Assembly (NCBI RefSeq): GCF_030156785.1
Contig: NZ_JASGLW010000001.1
Coordinates: forward strand, 124,001-188,000
DNA: 64,000 bases
Source: Methanohalophilus sp.
Lineage (GTDB): Archaea; Halobacteriota; Methanosarcinia; Methanosarcinales; Methanosarcinaceae
Direction of reading: 5' to 3'
The notes beneath the pieces were generated by a model. That model had not been told where the DNA came from, did no database searches, and saw nothing but the letters and a program-made list of their open reading frames with translations. Below are positions 9,849-19,192 of the stretch, piece by piece; the stretch's first letter is position 1, and each line of letters begins with the position of its first letter. The position numbers were made by a program, and so were the translations under genes.

Positions 9849-11238
9849 GCTGCTGCCCTATTATCTGGTTGAGTATAGTAACAAATTCCTGTTTTGAAGA
9901 TGCAGGTATTGTGGCACCGGCTGCTATATCATGTCCTCCTCCAGTACCCCCCACTGCAATTGATGCTTCTGAGATCGCTTTTGAAAGATTAAGTCCGCGT
10001 CGGATAAGATCCTGATTTCCCCGAGCTGAAACCTTTACACCGGAGTCGGCATCCGCGAAAGCAATTATTGGCTTGTTCCGGTTTCCAATGACTGTGGTGC
10101 TCATTCCTGCAATAATACCGACAATTGTTTCCTTGATGTTATTTCCGGCATCAAAGTATTGCAGGTTTTCCATTTGGATGATGCCATTTTCTTTCACAAA
10201 CATCAGTCCCTTTACAAGATTTTGCCTATGCTCATAAAGCAGTGCTTTTGCACGATCATAGGCATCCCCCCGATCACCCATACAAACCGCCATCCCAACA
10301 TCAGCATGATCGTACCTGGCTGTTGCATTCAGGAGAGTTGAGAATTCGGATGCATCTCGCATTTCCTGCCCTTCTTTTTCATTTAACAGGAGGTAGACCT
10401 CCCCTATCATTCTTTCCACTTTATAGGACGGAATTCCTGACTGGACGCAATGTTGTATAAGTGCCGAGACTATCTTCTGTTTTTCTGGCACTTCAAGATC
10501 TATCCATCGCCTCCAGCGTTCGTCTCCACTAAATCGGATCCCAATGTCTGCAAGGAATTTTATGCAGGCGTCTTCGTTTCCTGTGAGTCCCGGGAGGTAG
10601 GGATCAGATGCAAATTGCAACAATTTGAATACAGGTCGTGTTTGCTTCCCAAAAAGTGTGATGTCCTTGCAATAATCAACAACCCCATTTGCATGACCTT
10701 CTTTTAGTATCATGCGGTTGATTCCAGTAAGTTCGCCTTTTTTCAGGTGTTGAAGGTCTCCGACTGCTCCCACGGTGGCAAGACCGGCAAGATCCTTATT
10801 GTTGCCAAGTTCATTTGCAAGTATATATGTGGTTCCTGATCCACTTAGCTGATAGGATCCGTTGATCCCGAAAAGATGTGGATTGAGGTGGAATTCCCCT
10901 GTTCCCTGAGGTTGGTGATGATCAGATATAACCGCATTTATTCCGTATTTGTTTATGGTTTCCAGCATTCCACTCCCCAGATCAGTGAAAACTACCACTT
11001 CAGGATTGATGTTTGCAACATCCTCGATTATCGTCTCATCGAGCTGTTTTACAAATCTGACATCGTATTCTATTCCCGCTCTCTGGAGTGAGGTGCATAT
11101 AATGGCTGCAGATGTCAGTCCGTCAGCATCAATATGTGAGACTACGGATACAGAATCATGTTTTTGTATTTCAGTTGCACAGTAAGACGCAGTCTTTTTC
11201 ATTTGGGTAAAAACGGAACTCATATTATTTATTCCCAA
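9841..11238 (-). CDS. RecJ-like single-strand exonuclease (DHH/DHHA1)
   Basis: Archaeal RecJ/GAN-type phosphoesterase acting on single-stranded DNA or RNA ends. DHH-domain motifs: [21 protein letters not shown] and ISDHHQPQ; the DHHA1 domain ends in [13 protein letters not shown]. About 465 residues. TTG 11238 is chosen because GGAGGT lies at the right distance before it, inside the end of the upstream nuclease gene; ATG 11223 is also possible, while the longer start at 11274 has no ribosome site. Probably co-transcribed with the PD-(D/E)XK gene. Stop is TAA. Confidence 0.88.
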   Translation of the reverse strand: MGINNMSSVFTQMKKTASYCATEIQKHDSVSVVSHIDADGLTSAAIICTSLQRAGIEYDVRFVKQLDETIIEDVANINPEVVVFTDLGSGMLETINKYGINAVISDHHQPQGTGEFHLNPHLFGINGSYQLSGSGTTYILANELGNNKDLAGLATVGAVGDLQHLKKGELTGINRMILKEGHANGVVDYCKDITLFGKQTRPVFKLLQFASDPYLPGLTGNEDACIKFLADIGIRFSGDERWRRWIDLEVPEKQKIVSALIQHCVQSGIPSYKVERMIGEVYLLLNEKEGQEMRDASEFSTLLNATARYDHADVGMAVCMGDRGDAYDRAKALLYEHRQNLVKGLMFVKENGIIQMENLQYFDAGNNIKETIVGIIAGMSTTVIGNRNKPIIAFADADSGVKVSARGNQDLIRRGLNLSKAISEASIAVGGTGGGHDIAAGATIPASSKQEFVTILNQIIGQQLR

Positions 11239-11251
11239 AATAGCTACCTCC

Positions 11252-11728
11252 TTATCTCCAGCATTCAGGTTCAATTAGATACAAATTCCCATTTCGTCTG
11301 ATTTCGGGGTATTCCTGTATCTCAGAAATAGTGTATTTCAGCTCTCCGCTGGCATACTTCTTGGCAATGTCTTTCCAGGGTATGGCGTATGCAGCTCTTG
11401 CCTTTCCCATACCGTAGCGCAATTCAACAGCCAGAAATCCGTTTCTTCCGGATTTTTTAATATAATCACCGATTCGTTCCACCTGGTGAACCCCGTTTTT
11501 ATCTACAGTAAAATGCTGACTGAAATATAATGCATTCGCCCCCTTATCCACGGAAATACTCTTGCATTCGATACCGAGATAATAATCTGGATTGAGCGAA
11601 TCAACAAGGATATCCAGAAACTGTGGTGTAAAGCGATGCTGCTTGATGCGGTGTGCAATGGCACGTATATTAGTTTTTTCAAAAAACTGGTTGAATGATT
11701 GTACCAGCGCTCTCTCAAATTCTGTCAT
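11252..11728 (-). CDS. PD-(D/E)XK nuclease-like protein
   Basis: A 158-residue protein with a restriction-endonuclease-like core: FLDILVDS followed by YYLGIECKSI gives the D...E-x-K arrangement of Holliday-junction resolvases and related nucleases. Later GRNGFLAVELRYG and AYAIPWKDI complete the fold. The exact family is not certain; archaeal Hjc-like proteins are the nearest guess. It lies 13 bases upstream of the RecJ-like gene with that gene's ribosome site inside its end, pointing to a joint role in DNA repair. Stop is TAA. Confidence 0.7.
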   Translation of the reverse strand: MTEFERALVQSFNQFFEKTNIRAIAHRIKQHRFTPQFLDILVDSLNPDYYLGIECKSISVDKGANALYFSQHFTVDKNGVHQVERIGDYIKKSGRNGFLAVELRYGMGKARAAYAIPWKDIAKKYASGELKYTISEIQEYPEIRRNGNLYLIEPECWR

Positions 11729-11820
11729 GTGTATCCTAGTATGTTTGATGTAGTTTTCTCTGTATGTTCCTTAAATGTTACTGCGTTAATTTCATGTATG
11801 AGATATACAATTCTACTAAC

Positions 11821-12018
11821 ATGAATAAGAAAACACTTGAAATTCTTCTTGCAATAGGCTCCATTGTCCTTTTCACTTTGCTTCTTATTGTCGTACATTC
11901 AACTTTCGGCAACTCCGAAGGTTCTGCCAATTATGAAGGATATGGGTATGTGGTCGTTTTAGTGCTGTTTGTTTTTGGTGTATCGGCTGCCGGCCTCAAA
12001 CTTGTGGATATGAAATAA
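11821..12018 (+). CDS. Small two-helix membrane protein
   Basis: A 65-residue protein with two hydrophobic segments (IGSIVLFTLLLIVV at about 12-25 and YGYVVVLVLFVFGVSAAGLKL at about 41-60, interrupted by residues of low charge). No named family recognised. ATG 11821 is preferred over the longer frame because a TATA-like GATATACAA about 26 bases upstream would give a leaderless transcript. Stop is TAA. Confidence 0.6.
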   Translation: MNKKTLEILLAIGSIVLFTLLLIVVHSTFGNSEGSANYEGYGYVVVLVLFVFGVSAAGLKLVDMK

Positions 12019-12034
12019 TTTTATGGTGGTAGTG

Positions 12035-12454
12035 ATGGTCGTTTATTCGGATGAATTTTCTTTTGAAACGGCCAAAGGGACTGATATTATTGATATAACC
12101 TCGCAGATACTGGAATCCGTTGAATCTTCTTCTATAAAAAATGGGATTATTTGTGTGTTTTCACCGGGTTCTACCAGTGCAGTAACAACAATTGAGTATG
12201 AGCTTGGTCTGGTACATGATCTGGAAAATGCCCTTGAAAGGATTGTTCCCGAGTTCCTTGAATATCGGCACAATGAACGCTGGAATGACGGGAACGGGCA
12301 TTCACATATACGGGCATCACTCATAGGTCAAAGCATATCACTACCCTTGATAGATGGCAAGATTCCTTTGGGAACGTGGCAGCAGGTAATCTGCTTAAAT
12401 CTTGATAACCGTCCAAGGACGAGAAAAGTGATTGTTCAGATAGTCGGAGATTAA
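12035..12454 (+). CDS. YjbQ/UPF0047 family protein
   Basis: Secondary thiamine-phosphate-synthase-like protein of the UPF0047 family; the physiological role is unsettled. Motifs: CVFSPGSTSAVTTIEYE, NDGNGHSHIRASLIG and PLIDGKIPLGTWQQV, with the conserved HSH pair near the trimer active site. I chose ATG 12035, 6 bases after GGTGG; ATG 12023 is in frame. Length 139 residues. It ends opposite the DUF1699 gene with a hairpin between them. Stop is TAA. Confidence 0.88.
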   Translation: MVVYSDEFSFETAKGTDIIDITSQILESVESSSIKNGIICVFSPGSTSAVTTIEYELGLVHDLENALERIVPEFLEYRHNERWNDGNGHSHIRASLIGQSISLPLIDGKIPLGTWQQVICLNLDNRPRTRKVIVQIVGD

Positions 12455-12464
12455 TATAAAAAGA

Positions 12465-12479
12465 AGTCCCAGTGGGACT
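12465..12479. terminator. Hairpin between convergent genes
   Basis: AGTCCC-AGT-GGGACT, a perfect 6-base stem with a 3-base loop, lies exactly between the ends of yjbQ and the DUF1699 gene and could serve both strands. Confidence 0.55.
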
Positions 12480-12485
12480 CCCTTC

Positions 12486-12884
12486 TCATTGCTGTTGCAT
12501 AATGAATTTGATGAAATCCGGACTCAGTCTTGTTTCTTTTACCATTTTATCGACAATTTTCTCTTCAGAAAGCCCTTCTTTCCTGTATTCATCTATGCGA
12601 TCATAGACGTTTTTGGATACTTCGGAATACTCATTGATGTCTTTCCTGTGTCCCCAGACATCTCCTTCAAGGAGTTCGATTCCTTGCATCTCAAGATACA
12701 TTTTTGCAGAAGATGATATTGTCCTCTTGTAAGAACTTGGGATGTGCAATGCTTTCACCTTTGGACATTTAATTACAAGATTAAAGATGTCCGTGTTTGA
12801 TGGACGGAATGCAAGATGCACAATTTCCTCATCTTCATTTAATGTGTTTATTTCTTCCTTTGAGCTCACTACGCGTATTTTCAT
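12486..12884 (-). CDS. DUF1699 family protein
   Basis: A 132-residue protein of the DUF1699 family, known only from methanogens and without assigned function. It starts MKIRVVSSKEEINTL, has the conserved VHLAFRPSN and ALHIPSSYKRTISSS stretches, and ends in a charged helical region (YRKEGLSEEKIVDKM). Cytoplasmic, no metal motif. ATG follows AAGGGG. Stop is TGA. Confidence 0.8.
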   Translation of the reverse strand: MKIRVVSSKEEINTLNEDEEIVHLAFRPSNTDIFNLVIKCPKVKALHIPSSYKRTISSSAKMYLEMQGIELLEGDVWGHRKDINEYSEVSKNVYDRIDEYRKEGLSEEKIVDKMVKETRLSPDFIKFIMQQQ

Positions 12885-13124
12885 ATGTGGCCCCTTCCGT
12901 CTTATTTCAAGACTAATTTAGTCAGCAAAAAATCTTTTAGATATTCTGCCAATGTGTATATACAGATCAATTCTATATAAATTTTATTAAAAAAGACGAA
13001 AGATTACTTTGGGGAAATTGTATCATCTGCACAGGTGGTAGAAAAATCCTTTTGGCAACGTATTTCACCCAAATCAGAAAGGTTATAGCCTTTGGTAACT
13101 ATCAGCTTACAAGGAAGGATGTAC

Positions 13125-13796
13125 ATGAAAAGTTTGCATATAGGTTCTGCTACAATTGAATGGTTGGGTCATGCGGGATTTATCCTCAGGGACAAAGATC
13201 ACGTTGTTTATATTGATCCTTACACGGTTCCCTCGTACATAGACCCTGACTCCCAGGCAGATGTTCTTCTAATCACACATGAACATCACGATCATTGTTC
13301 TCCAAGTTCGATTCGAAAAGTCAGAAAAAGCACTGCAACCTCCCTGATTCCTGAAAGCTGTAGTCTTGAGTTCCGTGGAGATGCAAGACGGATTAAGGCA
13401 GGGGATATTTTGCACAATGAACTTTCCATTAAAGGATTGGATATCGACGTTGTTCATGCTTACAATATTGAGAAACCCAACCATCCAAAAGGGATGGGTG
13501 TTGGTTACATTGTTAATATTGGTGGAAAGAGAGTCTATCATGCAGGCGATACCGATCTTGTTGAAGAAATGAAGGGCATTTATGCAGACGTTGTGCTTTT
13601 GCCAATTGCAGGCTACGGGATGGATGAAAAAGATGCTGCAGAAGCGGTTTCATGGATCAAGCCGAAAATTGCAATTCCAATGCACTATGGCACCCTGGAA
13701 GGAATGGATGGGGATATTGATCTTTTTGTATCCCTTGTAAAAGAGAAAGCACCGGATGTTGAAGTAATCATCCTCGAAAACATTGTTGAATCATGA
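13125..13796 (+). CDS. Metallo-beta-lactamase-fold hydrolase (UPF0173-like)
   Basis: Predicted Zn-dependent hydrolase. Metal ligands: THEHHDH (H-x-H-x-D-H) at about residue 50, HAGDTD at about 144 and the C-terminal MHYGT. About 223 residues from ATG 13125, which follows AGGAAGG; longer in-frame starts at 13092 and 13119 are less likely. Substrate unknown. The RNase P protein gene begins 17 bases after it. Stop is TGA. Confidence 0.88.
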   Translation: MKSLHIGSATIEWLGHAGFILRDKDHVVYIDPYTVPSYIDPDSQADVLLITHEHHDHCSPSSIRKVRKSTATSLIPESCSLEFRGDARRIKAGDILHNELSIKGLDIDVVHAYNIEKPNHPKGMGVGYIVNIGGKRVYHAGDTDLVEEMKGIYADVVLLPIAGYGMDEKDAAEAVSWIKPKIAIPMHYGTLEGMDGDIDLFVSLVKEKAPDVEVIILENIVES

Positions 13797-13812
13797 GGAT
13801 ATCGGGTGTATT

Positions 13813-14127
13813 ATGGCACGTTCCCGTAAACAAAGGAAGCATCTAATAAAAGAAATGGCATCAGAGCGCATATGCCGCCTCTTTGAGCTTGCTGAAGAGG
13901 AGTTTTCAACTCACCCTGAAAGGAGCTTCAGGTATGCTGCACTTGCACGCAAACTGGGGATGCGCTATCGTGTCAGTATTCCGCGGAAGTACAGGCAAAA
14001 AGTATGCAGGAGTTGTAATTCCTATCTTGTGCCTGGAAGCACTTGTAGGGTTAGGCTGCAGAAAAATAATATTTGTATTACATGTCTCAAATGCGGGAGA
14101 ATAATGCGCTATCCTTACAAGCGCTGA
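13813..14127 (+). CDS. rnp4: RNase P protein component 4 (Rpr2/Rnp21-like)
   Basis: Protein subunit of RNase P, which trims tRNA 5' ends. An N-terminal helical region (EMASERICRLFELAEEEF) is followed by SFRYAALARKLGMRYRV and a zinc ribbon with CRSC and CLKC pairs. 104 residues, strongly basic, as expected. ATG 13813 gives the family start MARSRKQRK. No RNase P RNA gene was seen here. Stop is TGA. Confidence 0.92.
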   Translation: MARSRKQRKHLIKEMASERICRLFELAEEEFSTHPERSFRYAALARKLGMRYRVSIPRKYRQKVCRSCNSYLVPGSTCRVRLQKNNICITCLKCGRIMRYPYKR

Positions 14128-14128
14128 T

Positions 14129-14362
14129 TCAGGTTACAATTAATGACATGAGACTTTTGAGAATATAGGCGCCGATAATTACAACAATACCTATTGTGAC
14201 ATAAATAGCCACGTTCCGGTAGACTTCTTCTTTTTCAGCACCTGAACGAATTCCAAGGGCACCACAGCATCCTTTTGTATTGCATCCGTCACAGGAAGAG
14301 GATTTTTTTTCATTTTCAGATGGTTTTTGAATGACCGGAAGTTCACTCATATGTTTTGACAT
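14129..14362 (-). CDS. Small cysteine-rich single-helix membrane protein
   Basis: About 77 residues: a polar N-terminus with a CDGCNTKGCCG cluster and one C-terminal membrane helix (VAIYVTIGIVVIIGAYIL). No family recognised. ATG 14362 (MSKHMSEL) is chosen because TATA-like CTTATATCTATAAG at about 14383-14396 would start transcription there without a leader; frames open to 14404. The cysteines could bind metal. Stop is TGA. Confidence 0.6.
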   Translation of the reverse strand: MSKHMSELPVIQKPSENEKKSSSCDGCNTKGCCGALGIRSGAEKEEVYRNVAIYVTIGIVVIIGAYILKSLMSLIVT

Positions 14363-14424
14363 ATGACAAACCATTGTAATTCTTATAGATATAAGTGACG
14401 ACAAAACAGTACAAAGGAATAGGA

Positions 14425-14509
14425 CGACGAGAGGGGGATTCGAACCCCCGAGGTGCAGGGCACCACAGGATTAGCAATCCTGCGCCATACCGGGCTTGGC
14501 TATCTCGTC
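14425..14509 (-). tRNA. tRNA-Ser (GCT)
   Basis: An 85-base class II tRNA on the minus strand. Acceptor GACGAGA pairs TCTCGTC, discriminator G as usual for serine, anticodon stem CAGGA/TCCTG around TTGCTAA gives GCT, and there is a long variable arm (TGGTGCCCTGCACC). Confidence 0.95.
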
Positions 14510-14556
14510 ACGCATCAGTCCATAAAGACTATCGGATATTTAATATTTTCCAGTAT

Positions 14557-14880
14557 AGGGTGGCAGGCACACCTTGGGTCGATTTCTTTCACATCAACAA
14601 GTAGCCTGTGTTCTCTTCTCCACTCCGCAACCCTGAAAGCGATGTATGCTCACGGTAAGCCTGCTCCCTTCCGGGCCTCGGCCGGTCCCCGCGATGAAGA
14701 TACAGAAGCTGATTCTCCAACCAGCTTCCATATCAGCACCATCCAGACAGGACGGAGCTTCGCAGTTGAGATCACAGGTTTGAAGATGATCCAGAAACCT
14801 TCCCTTGGTTTCGTCCCCCGCGTATCGACGATTTCGGGTTACAGATGACGCCGAACTATCCGGACTAGCCTGCCACCCCT
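14557..14880 (-). ncRNA. Signal recognition particle RNA (archaeal 7S)
   Basis: RNA scaffold of SRP, which targets membrane and secreted proteins. The minus strand carries the helix 8 signature GGCCCGGAAGGGAGCAGG, the SRP54-binding site with GGAAG and AGCAG. The two ends pair (GGGTGGCAGGC with GCCTGCCACCC), forming the archaeal helix 1. About 320 bases, the expected size. Ends are approximate by a few bases. Confidence 0.93.
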
Positions 14881-14896
14881 AACATAGGCATGCCGG

Positions 14897-14906
14897 TTTA
14901 TAAAAG
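14897..14906 (-). promoter_or_regulatory. TATA box of the SRP RNA gene
   Basis: CTTTTATAAA on the minus strand, centred about 21-25 bases before the inferred 5' end of the SRP RNA, the normal archaeal TATA distance. Confidence 0.6.
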
Positions 14907-14922
14907 TATTCCTTTTTGGGAT

Positions 14923-15036
14923 CTGTAGAAAACATATCAAAATCAACATCATCAGACTTGAATAGGGATTAGTGTCCAATATCGTGTAGCACATTTGATC
15001 ATATTTTTAAATTATTCGTTGCCCCCCTTTCTACAG
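14923..15036. repeat. Inverted-repeat-bounded element, about 115 bases
   Basis: CTGTAGAAA (14923-14931) and TTTCTACAG (15028-15036) are perfect inverted copies around an AT-rich stretch without a coding frame. The same core word bounds the element at 57812-57946. It may be a small non-autonomous insertion or remnant; no target duplication is evident. Confidence 0.4.
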
Positions 15037-15094
15037 AGCTAGCGTTTCCATAATACTTAAGATTCAATGACCCATTCATATAAAAGGAGATAAG

Positions 15095-16447
15095 ATGGGA
15101 GAGCAAATAAGACTAATACACACTGCTGATACACATATTGGTTATAAGCAGTATCACAGCGATATCCGAAGGCATGATTTCCTGAAAGCTTTTGAAAGCA
15201 TAATCAATGATGCCATTGGAATGGACATTGATGCAGTAATCCATGCCGGAGACTTATTTGACTCACGAAACCCGACTCTGGAAGACATTCTCCATACAAT
15301 ACAAATTCTTTCCCGATTAAAGGCAGCCGGGATTCCTTTTCTTGCAATTGTGGGCAACCACGAAAGCAAGCAAAATACACAGTGGCTGGATCTTTTCCAG
15401 AGCATGGAAGTGGCAATAAGGCTGGGAAGCGAGCCTTATATTCTCAATAACTGTGCAATATATGGCATCGATAGCATTCCCAAACCAAAAATTGCAGGAT
15501 TTGATTATTCCGTCTTTACCAAACCTCCTGAAAATATCAATCATGTTTTTCTTGTAATGCACCAGCTTGTAACCCCGTTTCCTTTTGGGGAATGGGACAG
15601 TGAAGTTCTCATATCTTCAATGCCATTCCCGATAGAAGCTATCCTTCTTGGAGATTACCATAAATATGAAAAAACAAAAGTCGGGAATACATGGCTTACT
15701 TACCCTGGAAGCACTGAAAGAAACAGTGCTTCTGAGAAAGAAACGCGCGGTTACAACCTGATTACTGTAAGTGACAAAGGTATCGACATTGGAAGACGCA
15801 ATCTTAATACAAGGGATTTCCGGTACGTTAATGTCGATCTAAAAGCAGATTCAGACACCTATAGAGACATTTTCAATACAATCAAGGAAAACCAAATTCG
15901 CGATACCGTCGTTTTCCTGGAAATCACTGGAGACACAGCTTCGGACATATCCTATAACCAGATTGAAGACTTTATCCTGAAAGAAGGAGCTGTTGCCTGT
16001 AGGATCAATGACAGAAGAATTTCAGGATACGAAGATGAAGAAGAACGTCCTGAGATAAATTTTGCAGATCCCGATCTGGCAGTAAAAGAAGAAATCGAAA
16101 AAATGGGACTTACAAAGGGAGGTCTTCTCCTCGATGAAATCATCCGTGATCTGACAATTCCAAAATCCAATATAGACAATGTTACCGAGGAGGCTTTCAG
16201 GAAACTTCTTGATGAGATGGATTTCAGCAAACTTCCTGATCATGTGAGCAAAGGTGATGAGATAAAAAAAGAAGAGATTCCTGAAGAAGTGAAGGGAGCC
16301 TTACCAACTGAAATTCAGGAGTCTCCAAACCCGGCTCCTGTACCTAAGAAAAGTAAGATTGAAACTAGTATACCCGGATCCGACCGGAAGGATAAAAAAC
16401 AGATAGAAAAGAAACCTCGCCAATACAATCTGGGGGATTACCTGTGA
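15095..16447 (+). CDS. mre11: DNA double-strand-break repair nuclease Mre11
   Basis: Nuclease of the Mre11-Rad50 complex that processes DNA double-strand breaks. Phosphoesterase motifs: HTADTHIGY, HAGDLFDSRNP, VGNHES, the HQL segment and GDYHKYE. The capping domain follows, then an acidic and proline-rich tail (from about 385) that ends RQYNLGDYL, a likely Rad50-binding helix. 450 residues. ATG follows AAGGAG. It overlaps rad50 by 4 bases. Stop is TGA. Confidence 0.95.
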   Translation: MGEQIRLIHTADTHIGYKQYHSDIRRHDFLKAFESIINDAIGMDIDAVIHAGDLFDSRNPTLEDILHTIQILSRLKAAGIPFLAIVGNHESKQNTQWLDLFQSMEVAIRLGSEPYILNNCAIYGIDSIPKPKIAGFDYSVFTKPPENINHVFLVMHQLVTPFPFGEWDSEVLISSMPFPIEAILLGDYHKYEKTKVGNTWLTYPGSTERNSASEKETRGYNLITVSDKGIDIGRRNLNTRDFRYVNVDLKADSDTYRDIFNTIKENQIRDTVVFLEITGDTASDISYNQIEDFILKEGAVACRINDRRISGYEDEEERPEINFADPDLAVKEEIEKMGLTKGGLLLDEIIRDLTIPKSNIDNVTEEAFRKLLDEMDFSKLPDHVSKGDEIKKEEIPEEVKGALPTEIQESPNPAPVPKKSKIETSIPGSDRKDKKQIEKKPRQYNLGDYL

Positions 16448-19113
16448 AGATTAAAAGACTTCATATTAAAAATATCCGAAGTTATGAGGATATGGAAATC
16501 GGGTTTGATGACGGGGTCACGGTAGTTTCGGGTATTAACGGCAGCGGAAAATCCAGCCTGCTGGAGGCATGTTTCATAGGATTATTTGGCAGTAGAGGAA
16601 TTCCAAAAAATTTTGTTCTTTCTGATATGATAAGAAAGGGATGCGAAGATGCATCTATTGTTATTGAATTTGAACACTTGGGACATAACTATAAAATCAC
16701 GCAGCAGTTCAGGAATAACCCCAAAACCGGAAAAGCATCAACATCACTGTCAAGCATGGAGATGGAAGGTAAATTGATTGCTGATCAGGTCAACCTCACA
16801 TATGATAATATTCGGGCACTGCTGCGAATGGACGAGGAAGCTTATAGGAATTGCGTATACGTCAGGCAGGGAGAAATTGATGTCCTGATCAATGCAAAGC
16901 CAAAAGAAAGGCAGCGTATGATTGATGACCTGCTCCAGATAGGCAAGCTTGAGGAATATAGAGAGAGAGCAAAAGGAGCACGTACTGGACTCCGAAGGCA
17001 TATTACTGAAGCAAAAGCAAGGATCCAAGATCACAAAGAAGAGATTGAGAAAATCGAAAAATTGTCACCTGTAAAGCAGCTCAATTTGCTTAAGGAAAAA
17101 ATAGGCAGGTTTGATCTTGAATTAAACAATATGAGGGAAAAAAGGGAGCGGGCAAAAAGTGCAATTGATCAAATCCAGAAACAGATTGAAAGTTATGCTG
17201 AATTGGAACAGCAGAAAAATGAGTTGATGGATGAAATCCAGATTCTCCAGAAACAGAAAATTGCCGCATTAAAGGCTGAAAGTGAATACCGTGCCCAGAT
17301 CCTTGAACTTGAAAAATCCTGTCAGGAATTGAGTGTGGAGATAGGGAGCTTACAGAAAGAACTTGGTATTGAGAGGATTTCGGATATTGAGATATTACTT
17401 GAGAAAGCAAATGAGGAAGAGAGAAAAGCATACAATGCCATTGAATCCCTCAAAGCTGATGAAAAGGCTACTCTTATGCGACAGCAAACTGCTAAACAGC
17501 AAATTGAGACTATGGAACAGCGCCAGAGGGAGATCTCGGTGAAATTATCCCGACTACAGGATCAGATCGATGAACAGGAAAAGAGCTTATCAAATACGAA
17601 AAAACAGATATCTAAATTGCAAGAGGAAATTGCCGGCATATACAGTCAACTTGAGGAAATCGGGTTTGATCGGAAGAAAACGGAAAATCTGGATGAAATC
17701 AATGATTTGATCATAAACCGAAGACAACAATTCCACGGCAAAAGCGTGGAACTGGAAACAAAAATCACCAGATTAACAGAGCAGATTGCTAAAAACCGTA
17801 CCCTAATTGAGAAGGGATTTTGCCCTACATGTGGACAAGACATGCACGGATCTCCGATTAATGAAACCACTGCCGCCGAAGAGAAAGAGCTGGAAAAACT
17901 AAAGAAGCAGCTTATGGAAGTGCAGGCTGAAGAGAAGAAGATTCTCAATAAGGTGGAACTGGTGAACCTTGCAAAGAGGCACCGTGATAAGATTGAAGAA
18001 TTGCAGCACCAGATACAGCTTGCTGAAAACCAACTCGCAACTTCGAAAACTACTATTGGAGATTATAGGTCACAAATTGAAGAAGAAAAGCATGAAAGGG
18101 AAATAATACAGGAGCAACTGGAAAAATCTGGCAGGGATCTTGATGATTTGGAAAAACAACTGGATCTTTTGAGTATCGAAAAAGAAAAAGCGAAATTGCA
18201 GCACAAGGTTTTTGAAAACAAATTGAAACAGATGAATAAACTCTCCCGGCACAATCTCGATTACAGAGAGATGAAAGCCGAGATAAAACACCTACATGAA
18301 AGGGAGAATGAACAGCAGGAGAAAGCCGGGCTTCTCGAGAAACAGATCCTTTCCCTGAAAAAAAGAGCGGATGAACTCAAAGTAAAACTGGGTGAGAATG
18401 ATCCGGCTAAACTGCAACAAAACCTCCATAAATTGGAAATGGCTTATACTGGACTGTCTGGAGAAATCGAGACTATTCGCAAGCAGAAAGATGAAGCACT
18501 AATTGAAATGGGACAGGTGGAGACAGCTATCAAAAGGCAGAAAGAACTCAAGAATAAGCTCAGAATTTTTTTCAACAAAAAACGCTATCTTGACGATGTA
18601 TATAAAGAAGCGGAAGACCTTGAAGAGATGTACCTGAGGTTAAGGGCAGATTTGCGGGCACGTAATATAGAAGCTCTTAGCAGGTTACTTAATGAGATTT
18701 TTGCCTTCATGTATACCAACAACGCCTACTCTCTAATACAGCTGGACAGCGATTACGAGCTTACGGTTTACGAAAAAGACGGGACGCCACTTGAGCCAAA
18801 ACTTCTTAGTGGTGGAGAGAGAGCAATATTCAACCTTGTATTGAGATGTGCGATTTATCGTCTGCTTTCAAGGGGGCTTGATGGAGGGGTATACAATAAC
18901 GAAATGCCTCCACTCATACTGGATGAGCCAACTGTTTTCCTAGATCGCGGCCATGTTCATCAGCTTATCAAACTCATCGACCTTATGAGGGATACCGGAG
19001 CCGGACAAATAATTATTGTATCCCATAACGAAACACTTATTGATTCGGCAGATAATGTGTTTTCAGTTGAGAAAGACCCGACGACAAACATATCCACAAT
19101 TAGTTCATTTTGA
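16444..19113 (+). CDS. rad50: DNA repair ATPase Rad50
   Basis: SMC-like ATPase partner of Mre11. Walker A GINGSGKS at about 30-37, Q-loop region YVRQGEID, long coiled coils on both sides of a zinc hook CPTCGQ (about 460-465), ABC signature LLSGGERA near 788 and Walker B LILDEPTVFLD near 825. 889 residues, typical for archaea. Start is GTG overlapping the mre11 end, so the pair is translationally coupled. Stop is TGA. Confidence 0.96.
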   Translation: MKIKRLHIKNIRSYEDMEIGFDDGVTVVSGINGSGKSSLLEACFIGLFGSRGIPKNFVLSDMIRKGCEDASIVIEFEHLGHNYKITQQFRNNPKTGKASTSLSSMEMEGKLIADQVNLTYDNIRALLRMDEEAYRNCVYVRQGEIDVLINAKPKERQRMIDDLLQIGKLEEYRERAKGARTGLRRHITEAKARIQDHKEEIEKIEKLSPVKQLNLLKEKIGRFDLELNNMREKRERAKSAIDQIQKQIESYAELEQQKNELMDEIQILQKQKIAALKAESEYRAQILELEKSCQELSVEIGSLQKELGIERISDIEILLEKANEEERKAYNAIESLKADEKATLMRQQTAKQQIETMEQRQREISVKLSRLQDQIDEQEKSLSNTKKQISKLQEEIAGIYSQLEEIGFDRKKTENLDEINDLIINRRQQFHGKSVELETKITRLTEQIAKNRTLIEKGFCPTCGQDMHGSPINETTAAEEKELEKLKKQLMEVQAEEKKILNKVELVNLAKRHRDKIEELQHQIQLAENQLATSKTTIGDYRSQIEEEKHEREIIQEQLEKSGRDLDDLEKQLDLLSIEKEKAKLQHKVFENKLKQMNKLSRHNLDYREMKAEIKHLHERENEQQEKAGLLEKQILSLKKRADELKVKLGENDPAKLQQNLHKLEMAYTGLSGEIETIRKQKDEALIEMGQVETAIKRQKELKNKLRIFFNKKRYLDDVYKEAEDLEEMYLRLRADLRARNIEALSRLLNEIFAFMYTNNAYSLIQLDSDYELTVYEKDGTPLEPKLLSGGERAIFNLVLRCAIYRLLSRGLDGGVYNNEMPPLILDEPTVFLDRGHVHQLIKLIDLMRDTGAGQIIIVSHNETLIDSADNVFSVEKDPTTNISTISSF

Positions 19114-19192
19114 CGAACAAAAAGCAATAAGTTATATAGAATTGTCTTTTAAATGTGGGAATGAGGGAAGAACTGGTTTGTGAGGTGCAAAA

